NCBI GenBank assembly: GCA_002391565.1
Contig: DGFH01000265.1
Location: 2,049-9,867, forward strand
Source: Anaerolineales bacterium UBA3905
Lineage (GTDB): Bacteria > Chloroflexota > Anaerolineae > Caldilineales > Caldilineaceae
Direction: 5' to 3'
DNA length: 7,819 nt
Shown here: piece by piece, positions 6,926 through 7,819 of the stretch
Numbering within the stretch: the first letter of the stretch is position 1
How the letters are laid out: the number at the start of each line of letters is the position of its first letter
The notes under the pieces: model-generated
The model's database searches: none
The model's input: the letters and a program-made list of their open reading frames with translations, nothing else
Told to the model about the DNA's origin: nothing
Position numbers and translations under genes: made by a program

Positions 6926-7819
6926 TCACTTCACCTTGATACGCGGGTCAAGGAACCCATATAGAATATCGACGGTCAGATTTGCCAGAACAATGAGCGT
7001 GGCATAAATCAGGGTCGTGCCCATGATCATCGAATAGTCGCGGTTGCTGATGGCGGTCACATACTCGCGCCCACTACCCGGAAAACCGAACATGGTCTCG
7101 ATGATAAAGGAGCCGGTGATCAAGCCCGCCAACGCTGGCCCCATGATCGTCATCACCGGAATCAACGCATTGCGCAGCATGTGTCGGGTAATGATGACGC
7201 GTCCGCCCAGCCCTTTGGCGCGCGCCGTGCGGATATAGTCCTGCCCCATCACCTCAAGCATGGAGTTGCGCGTCAGGCGGGTGATGTAGGCAAAGGTGCC
7301 AAAGCCGAGCACAATGGCTGGCACAGACCACGCCACCGGGTTGCTCCAGTCGCGTTGGATGATCTTTAGAATATTCAACTGTCCAGCCAGCACGATGATG
7401 AGAAAGATCGCCAACACAAAACTGGGCACCGAAATGCCGATCGTCGATACAAAAAGCGCCGAATAATCAAAGATTGTGTTCCGTTTGAGTGCAGCCAGAA
7501 TCCCCAACGGGATGCCGGCCACCGCCGCCAGGATCAATGCCAGCACTCCGAGCCGCAGCGAGTAACCAAAGCGGCTATCCCAAAAAGGCTTGCCTTTCGG
7601 TGGCTCAAAGAGGATGTCCTGCACATCGCGGCCGCGCTGACGGTAGGATGGGCCGAGATCGCCCTGAATAGCATTGGCGATGTAGTTGAAGAATTGGCTA
7701 TCAAAAGGGTTGCCGCCCTCGAAATTAAAAAAGAGCGGTTTATCCAGCCCAAATTTTTTGTTGAGGGCTTCCTGCGTGGCGGCGTCAACCTGGCGCCGGT
7801 TCAGGTCACGATCCCACGG
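6926..7819 (-). CDS. Peptide-type ABC transporter permease, DppB/OppB family (first pair), N-terminus off the right edge
   Basis: The reading frame stays open to the window edge, giving 297 residues. The visible part begins PWDRDLNRRQVDAATQEAL, followed by NKKFGLDKPL (20-29). The first membrane helix and its AP-G-P motif, about 40-50 residues, are missing. GDLGPSYR (53-60) is strongly typical. Helices lie near 87-112, 119-147, 165-183, 220-243 and 264-286. The EAA coupling loop is DYIRTARAKGLGGR (194-207) to NALIP (217-221). FGFPGSGR (244-251) and the C-terminal GFLDPRIKVK complete the family pattern. A GTG at 7624 could be taken as a start, but the upstream codons encode conserved DppB sequence, so it is internal. 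The stop lies 9 bases before the partner DppC gene. Confidence 0.92.
   Translation of the reverse strand, partial: PWDRDLNRRQVDAATQEALNKKFGLDKPLFFNFEGGNPFDSQFFNYIANAIQGDLGPSYRQRGRDVQDILFEPPKGKPFWDSRFGYSLRLGVLALILAAVAGIPLGILAALKRNTIFDYSALFVSTIGISVPSFVLAIFLIIVLAGQLNILKIIQRDWSNPVAWSVPAIVLGFGTFAYITRLTRNSMLEVMGQDYIRTARAKGLGGRVIITRHMLRNALIPVMTIMGPALAGLITGSFIIETMFGFPGSGREYVTAISNRDYSMIMGTTLIYATLIVLANLTVDILYGFLDPRIKVK

Noticed and set aside
7534..7788. 84-codon minus-strand frame overlapping the right-edge permease
   Set aside because: It lies in another frame of the same strand over conserved DppB coding sequence, and its translation has no recognisable features.

Overview
The window is one strand-coherent block: every gene I can support lies on the minus strand and reads from right to left. 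GC content looks moderately high (by eye, not computed). The lipoprotein with a long Ala/Glu/Gly linker, the tandem peptide-type ABC permease pairs, and the interspersed 'ATCCGCGT'-type repeats suggest a Chloroflexota-like environmental bacterium (Caldilinea/Anaerolineae style). That placement is an impression from protein style, not a demonstrated one.

Layout in order of transcription, from the right edge: (1) a DppB/OppB-type permease whose N-terminus is cut off by the window edge (6926-7819); (2) a DppC/OppC-type permease 9 bases downstream (5882-6916); (3) a 114-base gap with a hairpin followed by a T-rich tail and a short degenerate heptad repeat; (4) a second DppB/OppB permease (4700-5767); (5) a second DppC/OppC permease (3577-4608); (6) a family 5 substrate-binding lipoprotein (1805-3553); (7) a 215-base gap with a perfect 15-bp hairpin, a possible promoter and a repeat remnant; (8) a tryptophanase (201-1589); (9) a 123-base gap filled mostly by a large imperfect inverted repeat; (10) the first 25 codons of a small GNAT-type acetyltransferase running off the left edge.

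The likely working unit is peptide uptake. Each B/C pair would form a membrane channel, the lipoprotein would capture peptides outside the membrane, and two cytoplasmic ATPases, not present here, would drive import. The two B/C pairs are clearly diverged, so they look like two transporters side by side rather than a recent duplication. Only one binding protein is visible. Tryptophanase (tryptophan to indole, pyruvate and ammonia) fits amino-acid breakdown downstream of peptide import, but it appears to have its own promoter region, so a functional link is inference.

I see no mobile element, CRISPR array, RNA gene or clear novel system. The parts most worth a second look are the repeats bracketing the tryptophanase gene, the hairpins in the two larger gaps, the cysteine-bearing loop insertion in one permease, and the twin-permease, single-binding-protein arrangement. 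No gene-free stretch exceeds 300 bases.
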